Source: Bradysia coprophila
Taxonomy: Eukaryota; Arthropoda; Insecta; Diptera; Sciaridae
Direction: 5' to 3'
Assembly (NCBI RefSeq): GCF_014529535.1
Contig: NW_023504022.1
Span: forward strand, 3,158,986 to 3,222,985
DNA: 64,000 nucleotides
In this document: positions 22,392-33,693 of the stretch, piece by piece
Numbering within the stretch: the first letter of the stretch is position 1
Layout of the letters: the number at the start of each line of letters is the position of its first letter
Position numbers and translations under genes: made by a program
The notes under the pieces: model-generated
Told to the model about the DNA's origin: nothing
The model's input: only the letters and a program-made list of their open reading frames with translations
Databases searched by the model: none

Positions 22392-22904
22392 TTAGAATAA
22401 TTGAAATTTCTCGTTTTAATTGCCAGAATTTAGAATAATTTTTCTGGCAAATAATATCGAAATTTCAACTATTGTAGAAATATGAGGCCCAATTTACAAC
22501 AAACGGTTGTTGTAAATTGCGTACGAAACCACTATCTACATTCGGACATACATTCGTATTATGCTGTTTGCATGCGAATGATGCTAGAAGACGACCCTCA
22601 GCTCATACTGGGTAGGTAGAGAGAAATAGAGAATAATGCAAAGAGTGGTGACAAAAAACGTAAGCACTGATAAATGGCTCTCGCTTGTATAATAAAACAG
22701 GACTTCGACACATACAGTTGTGTGCGTTGGCTAAGAGGAACGACCACTTAAGTAAGGCACAAAACCACAAAATCGGTCCGACAACTTTCGAGGTATCACT
22801 TGGCTCTAAGTGTAGTTTGTGTTACATTTGAAAGGAACATCGTACGGGGTTTCATAATTGCGCTTTGCGCAATTTTTAATAGGTACACATTTCATAAGAA
22901 TTTT

Positions 22905-23050
22905 ACATTAACGACGTTTACGGGCGCCGTAGGCTTAGGGTAAGAGTAGGGCGACCGACGAACTAGGGTCACGTACGCAATAGATGTACGGGTTCGTACG
23001 GGGCTCAGTCGCAGCGAACGCTCCGACTGTTCTGACGGCTCGTTTGGAAT
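22905..23050. other. Locally GC-richer unexplained segment
   Basis: Compared with the AT-rich surroundings this stretch (around GGGCGCCGTAGGCTTAGGGT and CGGGGCTCAGTCGCAGCGAA) is GC-rich. It has no open frame of note and no cloverleaf I could fold. Regions 21900-22157 and 22395-23258 show no gene. Confidence 0.4.
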
Positions 23051-23284
23051 GAAGGAGATGCAGAAAATTGAGGTTCATGTTATTCCTGTGAACACATCAA
23101 TATTTATTCACTCTTTTTGCGACCATTAGGGTGAATGTCCCAGTTTGTTAACTGTTGGTCTTTTTGATATTTTTAATCTTCACCGCAAGCCCCGATCACA
23201 CCTGAAAAATGTATTGAACTCGAAATTCGTCTTTCAGTGTACCGAATAATAGCTAGTATACTAAATAAAATCGAATGCGCAACA

Positions 23285-23698
23285 CCAAAGGCTCTATACC
23301 AGGCAAAAGTTGACCGATTTTTAAACGTCGGATTCGTTCCTTACATCCGCCGTTTATACAATGACAACAAATGAATGAGGGTGATATGGATTTTTATTGT
23401 GCGCGAAATTTTTGAAAACGCTAATGATTTTTGTGGATTTTTTTTTTTTAAGGTATATCAGGCTTTAGGTATTTAGAGTGATATATATTTGATCACCCTG
23501 ATTACCTAAAACCTGAAATACCTTAAAAAAATAAAAAAAAAAAAATCCACAAAAATCATTAGCGTTTTCAAAAATTTCGCGCACAATAAAAATCCATATC
23601 ACCCTCATTCATTTGTTGTCATTGTATAAACGGCGGATGTAAGGAACGAATCCGACGTTTAAAAATCGGTCAACTTTTGCCTGGTATAGAGCCTTTGG
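23285..23698. mobile_element. Fold-back transposon with 5-bp target duplication
   Basis: 414 bp, with arms of about 190 bases (CCAAAGGCTCTATACCAGGC at the left end, its inverse at the right) around an AT-rich loop. It is flanked by CAACA at 23280-23284 and 23699-23703. The E and F copies show the empty site, so insertion followed the duplication. Confidence 0.9.
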
Positions 23699-23856
23699 CA
23701 ACACACAAACGCATCACAAACAACAGTAAATAATGCATGCAGTTTCTTGCAGTTTTTAATTTATTTATTTGCTAAAGTAGGAACAAACTAATTTCAAGTT
23801 CAAATTTCAATTAAGTTTAACCAGTTGTCGATACGTGAATTCGGCAGCTCATCGAT

Positions 23857-24764
23857 TTAGGCTGAGCATTCGAGTCCAAGGCTGCCCAATGAACCTTGAA
23901 GATTGGCAAGGATTTCGTTCAAAGTAGCTTGTAAGCTGGTTAGAGCGTCTCGTACGCTTGCGATGATGTTATCAGCAAGACAGCTCACTTCTTTGACAAG
24001 TTCGTTAACAATAACGGAGAGTTGTGCGAAAAGTCCGTCCAAAGCAGCACCGATTGCGCTGTCTTGGAGCTTGGCCAATAATGAAGCCAAGGTTTCGTCA
24101 ACGATTTGGATGACCGATCGGAGAGCCAATTGGAGTTCAGCAAGTGCTTGATCAACTGCAGCACTGACTTGGCTGAGGAGTTCGGTAACGGCTGCGACGA
24201 CTGTGGCGAGAAGATCTTGTACGGCACAAAGGAGGTTGTTGAGAAGACCGTCAAGTTGGGCAACGAGTTCATCAACACTGCCAGTGACATTGTCTAGAAT
24301 TCCTCCTACAGAGGCAACAACGTCGTTGAGAGCGGATCCAACATTGCCAACAAGACCACCAACAACATCGGTAAGACCACCGCACTCGCTGAGTGGAATA
24401 AGTCCTTGGATTTTGGCAACGATATCGTCCAAAGCGGCGGTGATAGTTTCAAGTAGTTTCTGTACAATTTTGACAATGGATCCAACGGCATCGCCTAATT
24501 GGGAGAGTACGCCCTGAACATTGGCAACGATTCCATTGAGAGATTTTGACAAATTGCCCACAACACCGGTAACAGAGCTAACAACTCCGTTTGCTGTTCC
24601 TACAACACCTCCAAGTGTGTTGCCCAGATTACCCAAGATCGGGGTGGCACTGATGGACTGCAAACAACAATGGAAATAATCATCAAATTTTGTCCATTTT
24701 TATTATCAAAATATGAACTTACGCCAACGGCAAGTACAGCCAAACAAGCAAAGATAAGTTTCAT
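23857..24764 (-). CDS. Secreted helical protein, family copy D
   Basis: Minus-strand exons 24764-24723 and 24657-23857, 65-base intron; 280 residues. Exon 1 encodes MKLIFACLAVLAVG and exon 2 opens SISATPILGNLGNTLGG. The mature chain has just four cysteines (SECGG, LLCAVQ, EVSCLAD, LGLECSA) and is 13 residues longer than B/C. Regular amphipathic segments such as VDQALAELQLALRSVIQIV suggest extended helices. The poly(A) signal is around 23761-23770. The protein is identical to copy F and differs from E at one residue. It sits head-to-head with E. Function unknown; secreted structural role inferred. Confidence 0.9.
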
Positions 24765-24786
24765 GGTTACTTTCGATTATAATTGA

Positions 24787-24832
24787 CAAAGCAAACTGAT
24801 GATCGTAAGAGGAACCACTCCGGTCTTATATA
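24787..24832 (-). promoter_or_regulatory. Core promoter of gene D
   Basis: On the minus strand TATATAAG at 24825-24832, then ATCATCAGTTTGC, as in copies E and F. Confidence 0.7.
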
Positions 24833-25028
24833 CTTCGACAGAATCAGACTTAGCATCGTAAAAACCTGATTAATGAATCAGGAAAATTAAAGCGAAGGGA
24901 AAATGAATTTGTAATTTACAAACTGAGCAAACAACGTCAATGCTTGTTTTTGTTTCCAAACTTTAATTCTGTTTTGCCTAAAACTAACTTATGCTTAGCG
25001 TATAAACGAATTTATTTTCGAATTTGAT

Positions 25029-26274
25029 ATTGAATTTACGTCGCAAACAAACAAAAAAAATTAAAAAATCGAAAATATTTATTTGAATTTAAAATCAAAT
25101 ACGCGCCAGTGGAAAAGACGTAGCGTCTATTGTTTGATTACAACGCCGTAAGTGCGCTTCAGAGTTTGAATTTTCAATGAATCGATAGATGAACCAATGA
25201 ATTAAAAAATAAATTTCAACGCATATGTTTCAAATAACTGTAAACCTGAACTTTGACAACACGAACGACAACGATTTCATCCACAGACGACATAACCTAC
25301 ACGATTTTTCATACAAATGTTGATGAGGCTACAGGAGAATGGAGTTTAGAAACTAAGGGAAAAATCTAATACAATTTAGTACTTTTCTTCATAAAAACAC
25401 TGCTGTCACTGAATTATTTTTTCATGAACAAACTTCACTGCTGTGACATTTCATGGGAATGAAACAATGTGAAGTTGTTATACCAAAAAATAGTCCAGTG
25501 AGATTGAAGTACTATAAAAAAATGTGGCGCCTCTACAGGCCAATCGACTAGGCGAATGTCTCTATGGATGAAAGAAAGAAATTTGTGTGGCCTTGGAACA
25601 AACCTATGTAATAAAGCGACTTTACCAAATGCAACGCTGCCTTTGATTCAGGTGAAATATTGGTTTGCTCCATTGTACGGCAAAAACGATTTTTGAGAGC
25701 ATCAGTAATTTTTTGGTTATGGCTCTATGGATGACGCTTTGCGGACTCAAATCACTTTGGAACAGATCTATTAGGAAATACTGTTTGGAAACTAACGTTC
25801 AAATGTACATAGATTTTCGTATAAGTCTAGTACATTTCGTCATGAAACTACTACTGACGGCGCTCTATTTTTTTATGAACCAACTTCATAGCAGTTATTA
25901 TATGACATTTCAAGTATATTTATTTACCAAAATCAAAAGAGTGAGCAAAGAATGAAGTACTGAAGAAAAATTGTGGCTCCACAGCAGGGCAACTGGGTAA
26001 CCAAGGATTCCTTACAGTAAAAGGAGCTAATAGAGCATGTCACGCAGTAGTAGTTTTTGTCAAAATGTAATTGATCACGCTCTACTTTCCATTGTTCCGT
26101 TGAGAATAAAAAGCGAATTTTGTATGGAGAATAACGGTTTTTTGCTTAAAAAGAAATTCAATCCACCATGTGGAATCATACGTAATTTGAAATCCACAAA
26201 AAAACAATTTTCTTGGAAAAAAATCTGAATTTACGTCGTCCTCTTGTTTGAAGTTTAATGAACTAAAAATGTGT
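25029..26274. other. Spacer between divergent genes D and E
   Basis: AT-rich, no supported gene. It contains fragments of dispersed families: GTTATGGCTCTATGGATGA (25717, compare 1970) and CGCCGTAAGTGCG (25143, compare the MITE at 28516). The open frames at 25665 and 26037 are not gene-like. Confidence 0.5.
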
Positions 26275-26676
26275 TTCTATTACTTCTTCGAGGATCGCAC
26301 TTTTTTTACGGCTCCAGTTCCTGATCTCCTACATATACCAAAAAATTTAAAAATGCTCAACATGAGGGATCAAAGTGAAATCCTTTTCGTGAACCTAAAA
26401 AAAGCGTCAATAATTAAGGTGCGAGGCTCATAAATAATTGAGTATTTTCGTCTTAAAGAGTTAAAAAAACATCTGGCGAATAAATTCGAAAATAAGTTCG
26501 TTTACTTGAACTAAGCATAAGTTAGTTTTAGGCAAAACAGAATTAAAGTTTGGAAACAAAAACAAGCATTGACGTTGTTTGCTCAGTTTGTAAATTACAA
26601 ATTCATTTTCCCTTCGCTTTAATTTTCCTGATTCATTAATCAGGTTTTTACGGTGCTAAGTCTGATTCTGTCGAAG

Positions 26677-26715
26677 TATATAAGACCGGAGTGGTTCCTC
26701 TTACGATCATCAGTT
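26677..26715 (+). promoter_or_regulatory. Core promoter of gene E
   Basis: TATATAAG at 26677-26684 and initiator TCAGTT at 26710-26715. Confidence 0.75.
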
Positions 26716-26744
26716 TGCTTTGTCAATTGTAATCGAAAGTAACC

Positions 26745-27652
26745 ATGAAACTTATCTTTGCTTGTTTGGCTGTGCTTGCCGTTGGCGTAAGTTCATATTT
26801 TGATAATAAAAATGGACAAAATTTGATGATTATTTCCATTGTTGTTTGCAGTCCATCAGTGCCACCCCAATCTTGGGTAATCTGGGCAACACACTTGGAG
26901 GTGTTGTAGGAACAGCAAACGGAGTTGTTAGCTCTGTTACCGGTGTTGTGGGCAATTTGTCAAAATCTCTCAATGGAATCGTTGCCAATGTTCAAGGCGT
27001 ACTCTCCCAATTAGGCGATGCCGTTGGATCCATTGTCAAAATTGTACAGAAACTACTTGAAACTATCACCGCCGCTTTGGACGATATCGTTGCCAAAATC
27101 CAAGGACTTATTCCACTCAGCGAGTGCGGTGGTCTTACCGATGTTGTTGGTGGTCTTGTTGGCAATGTTGGATCCGCTCTCAACGACGTTGTTGCCTCTG
27201 TAGGAGGAATTCTAGACAATGTCACTGGCAGTGTTGATGAACTCGTTGCCCAACTTGACGGTCTTCTCAACAACCTCCTTTGTGCCGTACAAGATCTTCT
27301 CGCCACAGTCGTCGCAGCCGTTACCGAACTCCTCAGCCAAGTCAGTGCTGCAGTTGATCAAGCACTTGCTGAACTCCAATTGGCTCTCCGATCGGTCATC
27401 CAAATCGTTGACGAAACCTTGGCTGCATTATTGGCCAAGCTCCAAGACAGCGCAATCGGTGCTGCTTTGGACGGACTTTTCGCACAACTCTCCGTTATTG
27501 TTAACGAACTTGTCAAAGAAGTGAGCTGTCTTGCTGATAACATCATCGCAAGCGTACGAGACGCTCTAACCAGCTTACAAGCTACTTTGAACGAAATCCT
27601 TGCCAATCTTCAAGGTTCATTGGGCAGCCTTGGACTCGAATGCTCAGCCTAA
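26745..27652 (+). CDS. Secreted helical protein, family copy E
   Basis: Exons 26745-26786 and 26852-27652, 65-base intron; 280 residues. Same architecture as D and F: MKLIFACLAVLAVG, SISATPILGN, four mature cysteines, terminus LGLECSA. It differs from both at one residue (LAALLAKL where D and F have LASLLAKL) and at several silent sites, for example GTGCTT against GTACTT in the signal exon. The poly(A) signals overlap at 27740-27749. It shares both its inverted partner D and the direct duplicate F. Since D matches F rather than E at the differences I noted, E either mutated alone or escaped a conversion event. Confidence 0.9.
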
Positions 27653-27899
27653 ATCGATGAGCTGCCGAATTCACGTATCGACAACTGGTTAAACTTAATT
27701 GAAATTTGAACTTGAAATTAGTTTGTTTCTACTTTAGCAAATAAATAAATTAAAAACTGCAAGAAACTGCATGCATTATTTACTGTTGTGTGTGATGCGT
27801 CTGTGTTTTGCGCATTCGATTTTATTTAGTACTTATCGATTTTACAAAATATTACGGCTGCAATATAAAAGTTAGGATTTCGTCAATATCTCTTTTAGT

Positions 27900-28215
27900 C
27901 ACATTGAGAGCAATGCGTCATTTGCAAATTTGTAGTCTACATTTAGGCGGAAAATATTCATTTTTTGATGATTTCCTCGAACCAATTTTTTGAAAGAGAA
28001 AAACCATAAAAATCACGCAAAAATGTGTTACTTTTGAAGGAAAAATTGGTTTGTCGGTGATAACTTATCCCACTTGGAGAAACCTTTGCAGATTCTGTTC
28101 TATGTTTGACTTTTTCAAAAAACGATTTTGGTTCAGATTCACAGAAATCATTTTTTTTTAAATCCCGCCTAAATATATGCTACAAATTTGCAAAGTGTCC
28201 ATTGCTCTTAAGTTA
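27900..28215. repeat. Fold-back sequence in the 3' flank of E (also in F)
   Basis: TTGCAAATTTGTAG with CTACATTTAGGCGG on the left faces CCCGCCTAAATATA and CTACAAATTTGCAA on the right. Related single arms occur near 21110 and 58530. Confidence 0.65.
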
Positions 28216-28515
28216 AGTGCTGTTTGGTGATTTCTATGAGGATATTTTCGGAAAAGCCTACATTATGGCGTTTTTAAGCACAAATATCTGGGTTTGAAAA
28301 ATGTGAGACGACAATGACCACCACAGATATGTTAGCTTTCAATAAAAAATAGATAGGATTGCGACAGCTTAACCATCTCTGTGAAAACTCAACAAATTAT
28401 GCAAATTTAGACAAACTGTTGACTTTTCTCAGAACTGGTGAAACCACTAGCAGGGACCTGAGAGACTTAATAAAATATGGCGTTACTTCCGCACCGTTTC
28501 TTATGATATATTTAT

Positions 28516-28675
28516 TCACGCCGTAAGTGTGCCTCAAATTTGAATTTTAAGTGAACGATTCGATGAAAAAGTGAACCAAAAAACACATTCCCACGCTTCC
28601 CTGTATGAAAATGACGCTACGTTAAAAAGACCTAGGCACTTTCCATTTTGAATTTCGTCCGCACTTACGGCGTGA
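28516..28675. mobile_element. MITE with TCACGCCGTAAGTG termini
   Basis: 160 bp, ends TCACGCCGTAAGTGTG and CGCACTTACGGCGTGA, flanked by ATTTAT on both sides. The same insertion is present in the F copy at about 34557-34716, so it predates the duplication. Confidence 0.8.
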
Positions 28676-29125
28676 ATTTATGCTGGTGGTTGTTGGAGCC
28701 TTGTATTTTTCAGTCACTTCATCGATATTCACTCTCAATGAAAGTAAAATCTGAGTGATGGTGTTTCTGATTTGAACGGAAAGCATCACCAGCCAGATAT
28801 TCGAAATGGTGACGGTATTTCTTCCTCACAAGCAGCCTTTTAAGGCCAATAAAAAGTTCCGTCTAAACCACCGGCTTACCTTCATTTGCGACCGACGCCT
28901 TGAAGTATGCAAATACTCTGTGAGGTGCTAAATAAGCCTAAATGTATGCGCACAACTTCTTTCTGTTTGGGTTAAGGTTTAAGAGGCCAAAAATGTTCTC
29001 ACTTCAAGTCCATTTATTTGTCTCATAATCAGTAGTACAGCCACTTCTCACCATAATTCGTTTAATACTAAAGACATCATCACAATTTCGACACGAACGA
29101 AAAATAAATAAATTCTTTCACCTAA

Positions 29126-29232
29126 CTAGTCCGCTTTATTGATCGCTTCCAATTCCATTTTTCTGGCTAGTGTTTTGGCCCTCTTTTGCATGGCCCAAAA
29201 ATAAACTTCCGGCAAAAAATGGCGCAATTTGG
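29126..29232 (-). pseudogene. 3' fragment of the DHRS7B-like gene
   Basis: The last roughly 35 codons and stop of the SDR gene at 35220 are repeated here with the same downstream sequence, then cut off at 29232 where a dispersed repeat begins (GTCATAACAGAAGCAAATTC). With no start, catalytic core or promoter it cannot be functional. It shows the direction of the duplication: the F region beside the intact SDR gene is the source and the E region the recipient. Confidence 0.9.
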
Positions 29233-31325
29233 GTCATAACAGAAGCAAATTCCTCTATAGTCTTTTTTACGTTACGATTTTTGCAACGGACCAAAAGCAA
29301 CAATAGGGCTACCCACAGCGCGAAGCTATTAAGCTAATTCCAGGCAACCAAAAACATATCCTCCTTTACAAATTGTAATCGACCAATGGTACAAAACTTT
29401 ATTTTACCTGGAAGCCAGACTAACCCCAGGGGTGGCGTTATCTAATATGCAGAACAATCACCAAGACAAACAAACAAACAGAGCATAATTACTCTTCCCT
29501 TTCCCATGGATCGCGTGAAGCGAAAGTGGAGATAAAATGCTGTTTCGACCTCCGGAACCAGTGGCGGTCAGAGGTTAGCGTGGTCTAACCATCTTCAGTC
29601 GTTTCCACTGGTCCGTTACACGAGACAGCAGTAAATTTTCTGATTGAACTAGTAATTTGAAAATTTACAATAAAAGTTCTGCCACCTTTCGATGGAAATT
29701 CCGAAACTTAGTGAGAAGCTACTATGAAAATGTACCCACAGAACGTAGCTCAACAAAGAGAAAATTCATTTCAATCAAAAAACAAACACGGAACAAAAAC
29801 CGACGTAAAAACAAACTAAAAATCACTCACCCCACCAGCTCACGCACGGATTACCTCACTCGCTTCCACACAAAAAATCCACTCGCCTTCACACAAATTT
29901 CACACAAAACAAAAAACCCGAAAACCGCAAAAATACACAAACTAAAAGCAATGACTCTGACACTAACAAAACTGCACGACCACTAATCCAAAAAGGAGAA
30001 AAACCCGACAACGAAAAACCAAAAAAACAAAAACGAAAACACAAAGAAAAACGGAAAACGAAAAAACGAAAAAATGCTAAAATTCCTTTTGTCAACGTAC
30101 TGATCCTGTCAGAATACTGATTCAGTCAGTGTAGTGACCCAAACTTGGACAGAGTTTAATCAGAAAAGTGTTTTACCCATCTATCACATGGAACAGGGTA
30201 TGTGGTGTTGCTCATCCTTCACTTAGAACAAAGCGTGTAGTAGTGTTACCAGTTCCTCACTTAGAACAAGGTATGTAGTGCTGTCATTCCTAAATTAGGA
30301 ACAAACGAATGTTGTGTAACCCGCCTTTTTTAAGAATAAGGTATGTTATGTTACCCATCCTTCACTTAGAACAATGTAATCGACCAATGGTACAAAACTT
30401 TATTTTACCTGGAAGCCAGACTAACTCCAGGGGTGGCGTTATCTAACATGCAGAACAATCACCAAAACAAACAAACAAACAGAGCATAATTACTCTTCCC
30501 TTTCCCATGGATCGCGTGAAGCGAAAGTGGAGATAAAATGCTGTTTCGACCTCCGGAACCAGTGGCGGTCAGAGGTTAGCGTGGTCTAACCATCTTCAGT
30601 CGTTTCCACTGGTCCGTTACACGAGACAGCAGTACACTTTCAGTTGAACGAGTTTCGAAAGTTTACAAGAGCAAGTTCATCTCCTGATGGAAAATCGGGA
30701 AATAAAGTGGAAAACTTCACGCGATCCATGGGAAAGGGAAGAGTAATTATGCTCTGTTTGTTTGTTTGTTTTGGTGATTGTTCTGCATATTAGATAACGC
30801 CACCCCTGGGGTTAGTCTGGCTTCCAGGTAAAATAAGGTTTGTACCATTGGTCGATTACAATTGCAACGGACCAAAAGGAACAATAGGGCTACCCACAGC
30901 GCGAAGCTATTAAGCTAATTCCAGGCAACGAAAACATATCCTCCTTTACAAATTTATTCGGTGACAACAGCAGAGACAGTAAGCACAAATTTATTAGGGG
31001 GGAAAAACAGCCGAGACAGTTAAACAAAATTGCTTGAATTTATTGTTTGCTGACGATCCTGTGTAGATCAAAACGTTGCGTCCTATTTCAGGACGTTTGG
31101 AATCACTGAAACCTTTCCCAGCTGGAATGCCTACAAATAAATCGCTAAAATTAAATCAAAACAAACAGAGAAATAAATTCTCTTCCCTCCCATGGATTGC
31201 GTTAAGCAAAATACCAGAAAAGGAACTGTTTCGACCTCAATTCACAACGGCGGTCAAAGGCTAGAGAGGGCTAGCTCTCATCACTCGTTTCCGTTGTATT
31301 CTTCCCGAGACAGCAGTATTCCGTC
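29233..31325. repeat. Nest of dispersed repeats between E and F
   Basis: A 260-bp unit occurs at 29374-29633 and 30375-30634, and a partial inverted copy at 30719-30860 (phrases CTGGAAGCCAGACTAA, CCAGGGGTGGCGTTATCTAA and CCATGGATCGCGTGAAGC). The block with CAACAATAGGGCTACCCACA occurs at about 29290 and 30870. A-rich low-complexity DNA lies at 29750-30090, and short imperfect direct repeats (TTCACTTAGAACAA type) at 30190-30370. No gene. Confidence 0.75.
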
Positions 31326-31781
31326 TAGGTGAACGAGTATCAGATGGTTTACACAGAAAACTTTGCCACTTTCTTGTGGAATGCAGAGAAAACTGAAGTG
31401 CAACTTCTGAAGAACCAAATGCGTTGCAAGAGAAAGAAAGAAAACAAAAAATCCACCACACGAAAGAAAACAAAAACAAAACCGCACGGCGGTACTCACA
31501 GCTTCACAAAATCCGTCGAACTGTTGTAGTCTTGTTGACGTCCTATTTATCCAACGATGGTGCACACAACTTCGCCAGTCCAACGATGCCCAACGTATCT
31601 AACAGCAAACAGAAACAAAAACTGCAATGGTTATTTGGATCACAAGGGACGAAAGTAAAAAAATTCAACCGTGTGCGAAGTTTGCAGCCAGTGGCCGAAG
31701 GCTAGCGCGGCAATCGCACAGGTTGAATTTTTTTACGTCGTGCCATGTGATCCACACAACTTTTCATTACAACAACTACGA
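31326..31781. other. Gap without supported gene
   Basis: Lys-rich open frames reflect A-rich sequence. A small inverted repeat is present around CCGTGTGCGAAG and GCAATCGCACAGG (31670-31722). No exon signals were convincing. Confidence 0.4.
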
Positions 31782-32317
31782 AATAGTCATTTGTGTACCT
31801 GATTTGCACGATTGATTTTAGACAATTTCGCGGATTGTAGGCCGAACGGAGTGAGGCTTACAAGCGAAAGTGCCTAAAATCAATCGTCCAAAGCAAAAGT
31901 AAAATACTGGTAAAAGAAAAATTTATAAATTATTGGCAACGTTCTTTTCTATCACAACAATCACAGTGATCACAACGACACCAGACGGAACACATGTTGT
32001 TGCTGTCATTTACTTTCGCATCCTCGTTTGAGGGGCGAAAGTACTTTCGCTCCTCTGTTGGGAGGCGAAAGTATTTTCGCACCTCTTGTGATGTCGTGGC
32101 TAACTGAGAGTTGAATTTTTCATGCTTCGGGGCCGAAAATGAGGGCGATTTTTCGAATTTTCTCGGGTTTCCGGCCCTCTGCATGAAAACTCACATGTGC
32201 ACCTGTTTGGGACGGTTGATTTAAGGCACTTTCGCTTGTAAGCCTCACTTCGTTCGGCCTACAATCCGCGAAATTGCCTAAAATCAATCGCCCAAAACAG
32301 GTACACAAATGACTATT
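31782..32317. mobile_element. Fold-back element abutting the duplication breakpoint
   Basis: About 536 bp. The left arm (AATAGTCATTTGTGTACCTG, GGCCGAACGGAGTGAGGCTT) is repeated in reverse at 32205-32317. The right end coincides within two bases with the start of the E/F duplication. The interior has repeated GGCGAAAGTA motifs (32040-32075). Confidence 0.8.
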
Positions 32318-32717
32318 CTATTACTTCTTCGAGGATCGCACTTTTTTTACGGCTCCAGTTCCTGATCTCCTACATATACCAAAAAATTTAAAAATGCTCA
32401 ACATGAGGGATCAAAGTGAAATCCTTTTCGTGAACCTAAAAAAAGCGTCAATAATTAAGGTGCGAGGCTCATAAATAATTGAGTATTTTCGTCTTAAAGA
32501 GTTAAAAAAACATCTGGCGAATAAATTCGAAAATAAGTTCGTTTACTTGAACTAAGCATAAGTTAGTTTTAGGCAAAACAGAATTAAAGTTTGGAAACAA
32601 AAACAAGCATTGACGTTGTTTGCTCAGTTTGTTAATTACAAATTCATTTTCCCTTCGCTTTAATTTTCCTGATTCATTAATCAGGTTTTTACGGTGCTAA
32701 GTCTGATTCTGTCGAAG

Positions 32718-32756
32718 TATATAAGACCGGAGTGGTTCCTCTTACGATCATCAGTT
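32718..32756 (+). promoter_or_regulatory. Core promoter of gene F
   Basis: TATATAAG at 32718-32725 and an initiator TCAGTT about 33 bases further, identical to the E promoter. Confidence 0.75.
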
Positions 32757-32785
32757 TGCTTTGTCAATTGTAATCGAAAGTAACC

Positions 32786-33693
32786 ATGAAACTTATCTTT
32801 GCTTGTTTGGCTGTACTTGCCGTTGGCGTAAGTTCATATTTTGATAATAAAAATGGACAAAATTTGATGATTATTTCCATTGTTGTTTGCAGTCCATCAG
32901 TGCCACCCCGATCTTGGGTAATCTGGGCAACACACTTGGAGGTGTTGTAGGAACAGCAAACGGAGTTGTTAGCTCTGTTACCGGTGTTGTGGGCAATTTG
33001 TCAAAATCTCTCAATGGAATCGTTGCCAATGTTCAAGGCGTACTCTCCCAATTAGGCGATGCCGTTGGATCCATTGTCAAAATTGTACAGAAACTACTTG
33101 AAACTATCACCGCCGCTTTGGACGATATCGTTGCCAAAATCCAAGGACTTATTCCACTCAGCGAGTGCGGTGGTCTTACCGATGTTGTTGGTGGTCTTGT
33201 TGGCAATGTTGGATCCGCTCTCAACGACGTTGTTGCCTCTGTAGGAGGAATTCTAGACAATGTCACTGGCAGTGTTGATGAACTCGTTGCCCAACTTGAC
33301 GGTCTTCTCAACAACCTCCTTTGTGCCGTACAAGATCTTCTCGCCACAGTCGTCGCAGCCGTTACCGAACTCCTCAGCCAAGTCAGTGCTGCAGTTGATC
33401 AAGCACTTGCTGAACTCCAATTGGCTCTCCGATCGGTCATCCAAATCGTTGACGAAACCTTGGCTTCATTATTGGCCAAGCTCCAAGACAGCGCAATCGG
33501 TGCTGCTTTGGACGGACTTTTCGCACAACTCTCCGTTATTGTTAACGAACTTGTCAAAGAAGTGAGCTGTCTTGCTGATAACATCATCGCAAGCGTACGA
33601 GACGCTCTAACCAGCTTACAAGCTACTTTGAACGAAATCCTTGCCAATCTTCAAGGTTCATTGGGCAGCCTTGGACTCGAATGCTCAGCCTAA
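32786..33693 (+). CDS. Secreted helical protein, family copy F
   Basis: Exons 32786-32827 and 32893-33693, 65-base intron; 280 residues. The signal exon encodes MKLIFACLAVLAVG and the mature chain starts after SISA. Four cysteines, Gly-rich N-terminal third (LGGVVGTANGVVSSVTGVVG), then long amphipathic helical stretches. The protein is identical to D. Poly(A) signals are at 33781-33790. It sits next to the intact SDR gene (convergent, 1.5 kb apart), so this is likely the ancestral position of the four-cysteine group. Function not recognised. Confidence 0.9.

Larger units (their letters stand above)
23259..25028. repeat. Left arm of the D/E inverted repeat
   Basis: Inverted copy of 26483-27835, including gene D, its promoter and its 3' flank, but interrupted by the 414-bp insertion at 23285-23698. 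Confidence 0.85.
26275..29232 (+). repeat. Segmental duplication, copy containing gene E
   Basis: About 2.96 kb, directly repeated at 32316-35326. Similarity begins at TTCTATTACTTCTTCGAGGA and ends at GGCGCAATTTGG, inside the tail of the SDR gene. The F copy has about 55 extra bases near 35015-35070. Confidence 0.9.

Noticed and set aside
29657..29986. 109-codon basic ORF
   Set aside because: Driven by an A-rich low-complexity stretch (Lys/Asn/Thr-rich), without start context or family resemblance.
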